From Cohnella abietis (GTDB taxonomy: Bacteria; Bacillota; Bacilli; Paenibacillales; Paenibacillaceae), in assembly GCF_004295585.1 (NCBI RefSeq), contig NZ_AP019400.1:3136001-3200000 (forward strand): a stretch of 64,000 nt of DNA, in the 5' to 3' direction. Below are positions 62,709 to 64,000 of this stretch, in pieces. Below the pieces are notes generated by a model, which was not told the origin of the DNA, searched no databases, and worked only from the letters and a program-made list of their open reading frames with translations. Each line of letters begins with the position of its first letter. Positions within the stretch are counted from its first letter, which is position 1. The position numbers and the translations under genes are program-made.

Positions 62709-62803
62709 TTACAGCGAACTCGACGATATTATACCTACTAGTGAACCATTTACAAGGTTATTACAATATATAGGTGAATGGCCATTCGGAGAGGAGTAGC
62801 TAC

Positions 62804-63328
62804 TTGGATATCGAAGAGTTGAGTGATCTTGTAAAGCAGCATGGTAAAGCGATATACGGATTCTGCTATAGGCTTGCGGGCAATAAGGCGGATACGGATG
62901 ATCTCTATCAGGAAACCTTCCTTAAAGCGATGGAAGTTCGTCATAAGATGGATATGAATCAAAATCCAAAGGCGTTTCTCATTTCTATTGCTATCCAGTT
63001 GCGCAAAAACAAACGCCGGAAATTTGCCTGGAGGCAGAGGATTGCGCCCACAGTAGTGCTTAATGAGGCTGCAGACAAGATCTGCTGTACGAATGAAGAA
63101 ATAACGCCTGAGGAAGCTGTGTTATCCAATGAGCTACATAGCATGATTCGAGCTGCTACAGACAAGTTGAATGATAAGCTAAAAATTCCACTATTAATGT
63201 ACTATACCGCAGAAATGTCTATCGATGAGGTTTCGGTAGCACTGAGGATTCCACCGGGCACAGTCAAAAGCAGGCTTTTCAAGGCACGAAAGGCTATGAA
63301 AGAGATATTGGAGGTTGAATCCCCATGA
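62804..63328 (+). CDS. ECF-type RNA polymerase sigma factor
   Basis: A 174-residue sigma-70 family protein. Region 2: YGFCYRLAGNKADTDDLYQE then TFLKAMEVR. Region 4: LNDKLKIPLLMYYTAEMSID, then EVSVALRIPPGTVKSRLFKA. The TTG at 62804 is chosen because GGAGAGGAG lies seven bases before it; an in-frame GTG at 62774 has no ribosome site and adds ten residues. The stop overlaps the next start codon (ATGA), as expected for a sigma/anti-sigma operon. Confidence 0.88.
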   Translation: MDIEELSDLVKQHGKAIYGFCYRLAGNKADTDDLYQETFLKAMEVRHKMDMNQNPKAFLISIAIQLRKNKRRKFAWRQRIAPTVVLNEAADKICCTNEEITPEEAVLSNELHSMIRAATDKLNDKLKIPLLMYYTAEMSIDEVSVALRIPPGTVKSRLFKARKAMKEILEVESP

Positions 63329-64000
63329 ATGATTCCGAAAAGTGGGACCGGATACTCAAACAAGCCCTCGCTTCGGCCGTGGAACCCGAGGAGGAGTTGA
63401 ATCAAAGTATTATTAATCGTTTTAAGGAGAGAACTCGAATGAAACGTGGTCATAGGAAGCGGATTTCCGTAGGGTTGTTGGTTGTCGTATTCACAATTGT
63501 CATGTCCATAACGGCTTACGCGGCGACGCAGCTTTTCAGCTCCAAGGAGATTGCTGAGCATCTAGGAGATCGTAGTCTGGCCGAGGCCTTTGAAAGCAAA
63601 GACGCCATCGAAATTAATCAAACGATCGCTTCAGGCGATTATAACATTACATTACACGGTATCGTCTCCGGGTCAGGGCTGAGCGAATTCAGCAGTTCTG
63701 CTCAGGATGTTTATCCCGACAGAACATATGCTGTTGTATCCATCTCCAGGCAGGATAGCAGCCCAATGCCGGATACAAGTAGCCCAGAATACGGTAAGGA
63801 GTCGTTCTTAATTTCGCCTCTCATTAAAGGTCAGAAGCCGTGGCAGGTAAACATCATGTCTATGAATGGCGGTTACCAGGAGATTGTACGTGACGGAATT
63901 ATGTATAGATTGATTGAATGCGATGGAGTGGAGATGTTTGCCGATAGAGGAGTATATATGGCTGTCAGCAGCGACGCATTCTATAACAACCAATCGTTTG
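63325..64000 (+). CDS. DUF4179-like membrane anti-sigma factor (3' end cut by window)
   Basis: An open frame of 225 codons from ATG 63325 to the right edge. Residues 1-50 are cytosolic and charged (NDSEKWDRILKQALASAVEP). A hydrophobic segment follows at about 52-70 (ISVGLLVVVFTIVMSITAYA), then an extracellular part with INQTIASGDYNITLHGIVSG near 95, typical of the ligand-like beta domain of DUF4179 proteins. The ATGA overlap with the sigma gene shows coupling. Same general design as the pair at 9816-11325. Confidence 0.8.
   Translation, partial: MNDSEKWDRILKQALASAVEPEEELNQSIINRFKERTRMKRGHRKRISVGLLVVVFTIVMSITAYAATQLFSSKEIAEHLGDRSLAEAFESKDAIEINQTIASGDYNITLHGIVSGSGLSEFSSSAQDVYPDRTYAVVSISRQDSSPMPDTSSPEYGKESFLISPLIKGQKPWQVNIMSMNGGYQEIVRDGIMYRLIECDGVEMFADRGVYMAVSSDAFYNNQSF

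Overview
The window looks like chromosomal DNA of a spore-former-type Bacillota, most likely Paenibacillus or a close relative. This is inferred from strong GGAGG-type ribosome sites, three very large secreted S-layer-homology (SLH) proteins, many AraC regulators and ECF sigma/anti-sigma pairs, a guanine riboswitch ahead of xpt-pbuX, and short palindromic intergenic repeats. No database search was possible; every family call rests on motifs read from the translated sequence.

Layout. 1-5.7 kb: AraC regulator (cut by the left edge), a membrane-anchored carbon-nitrogen hydrolase resembling apolipoprotein N-acyltransferase, a collapsed OmpR-type response regulator, and a FliD-like protein with a small companion. 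5.8-8.0 kb: guanine riboswitch, xpt and pbuX. 8.0-9.7 kb: a repeat field that grew from the 3' end of a DUF559-like/winged-helix gene. 9.7-14.4 kb: an ECF sigma/DUF4179 anti-sigma pair, a decayed toxin tail with its putative immunity gene, a siderophore-binding-protein stump, a dihydrouridine synthase and an internally deleted aldehyde dehydrogenase. 14.4-29.4 kb: secreted and surface genes, including a 2724-residue pectate-lyase-fold SLH protein and a 1236-residue GLUG/repeat SLH protein. 29.8-35.9 kb: a second sigma/anti-sigma pair, an acyltransferase, an epoxide hydrolase with a divergent AraC gene, and a regulator that fuses an excisionase-like HTH to a substrate-binding-protein domain. 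36.1-40.8 kb: a five-gene operon (AprA/FrdA-like flavoprotein, 2x[4Fe-4S] ferredoxin, SsuA/TauA-like lipoprotein, ATPase, permease) diverging from that regulator. 40.8-51.2 kb: a two-component system with a membrane protein, SRPBCC protein, exporter, regulators, acyltransferase, frameshifted TetR, zinc alcohol dehydrogenase and an isochorismatase-fold hydrolase. 51.4-57.7 kb: an SLH-anchored metallophosphoesterase, MFS exporter and LysR regulator. 58.4-62.5 kb: an AT-rich two-gene unit, a 1070-residue reverse transcriptase plus a separate nitrilase, resembling a split version of the RT-nitrilase (DRT1/UG1-type) anti-phage systems. 62.8-64 kb: a third sigma/anti-sigma pair, cut by the right edge.

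How the genes work together. The best candidate for an under-described system is the RT + nitrilase pair, with the catalytic residues of both enzymes intact. Second is the 34.7-40.8 kb locus, where the regulator's ligand-binding domain appears related to the transporter's own binding protein. That suggests direct sensing of the imported compound (probably an organosulfur or similar small molecule) and its redox processing by the flavoprotein/ferredoxin pair. The window also holds an unusual number of gene relics (response regulator, toxin, FecB, ALDH, ArsR, TetR, probably DUF2087). Two of them keep both ends and have lost the middle. A pair of dispersed tRNA-like elements lies 57 kb apart, one directly behind the RT-nitrilase unit.
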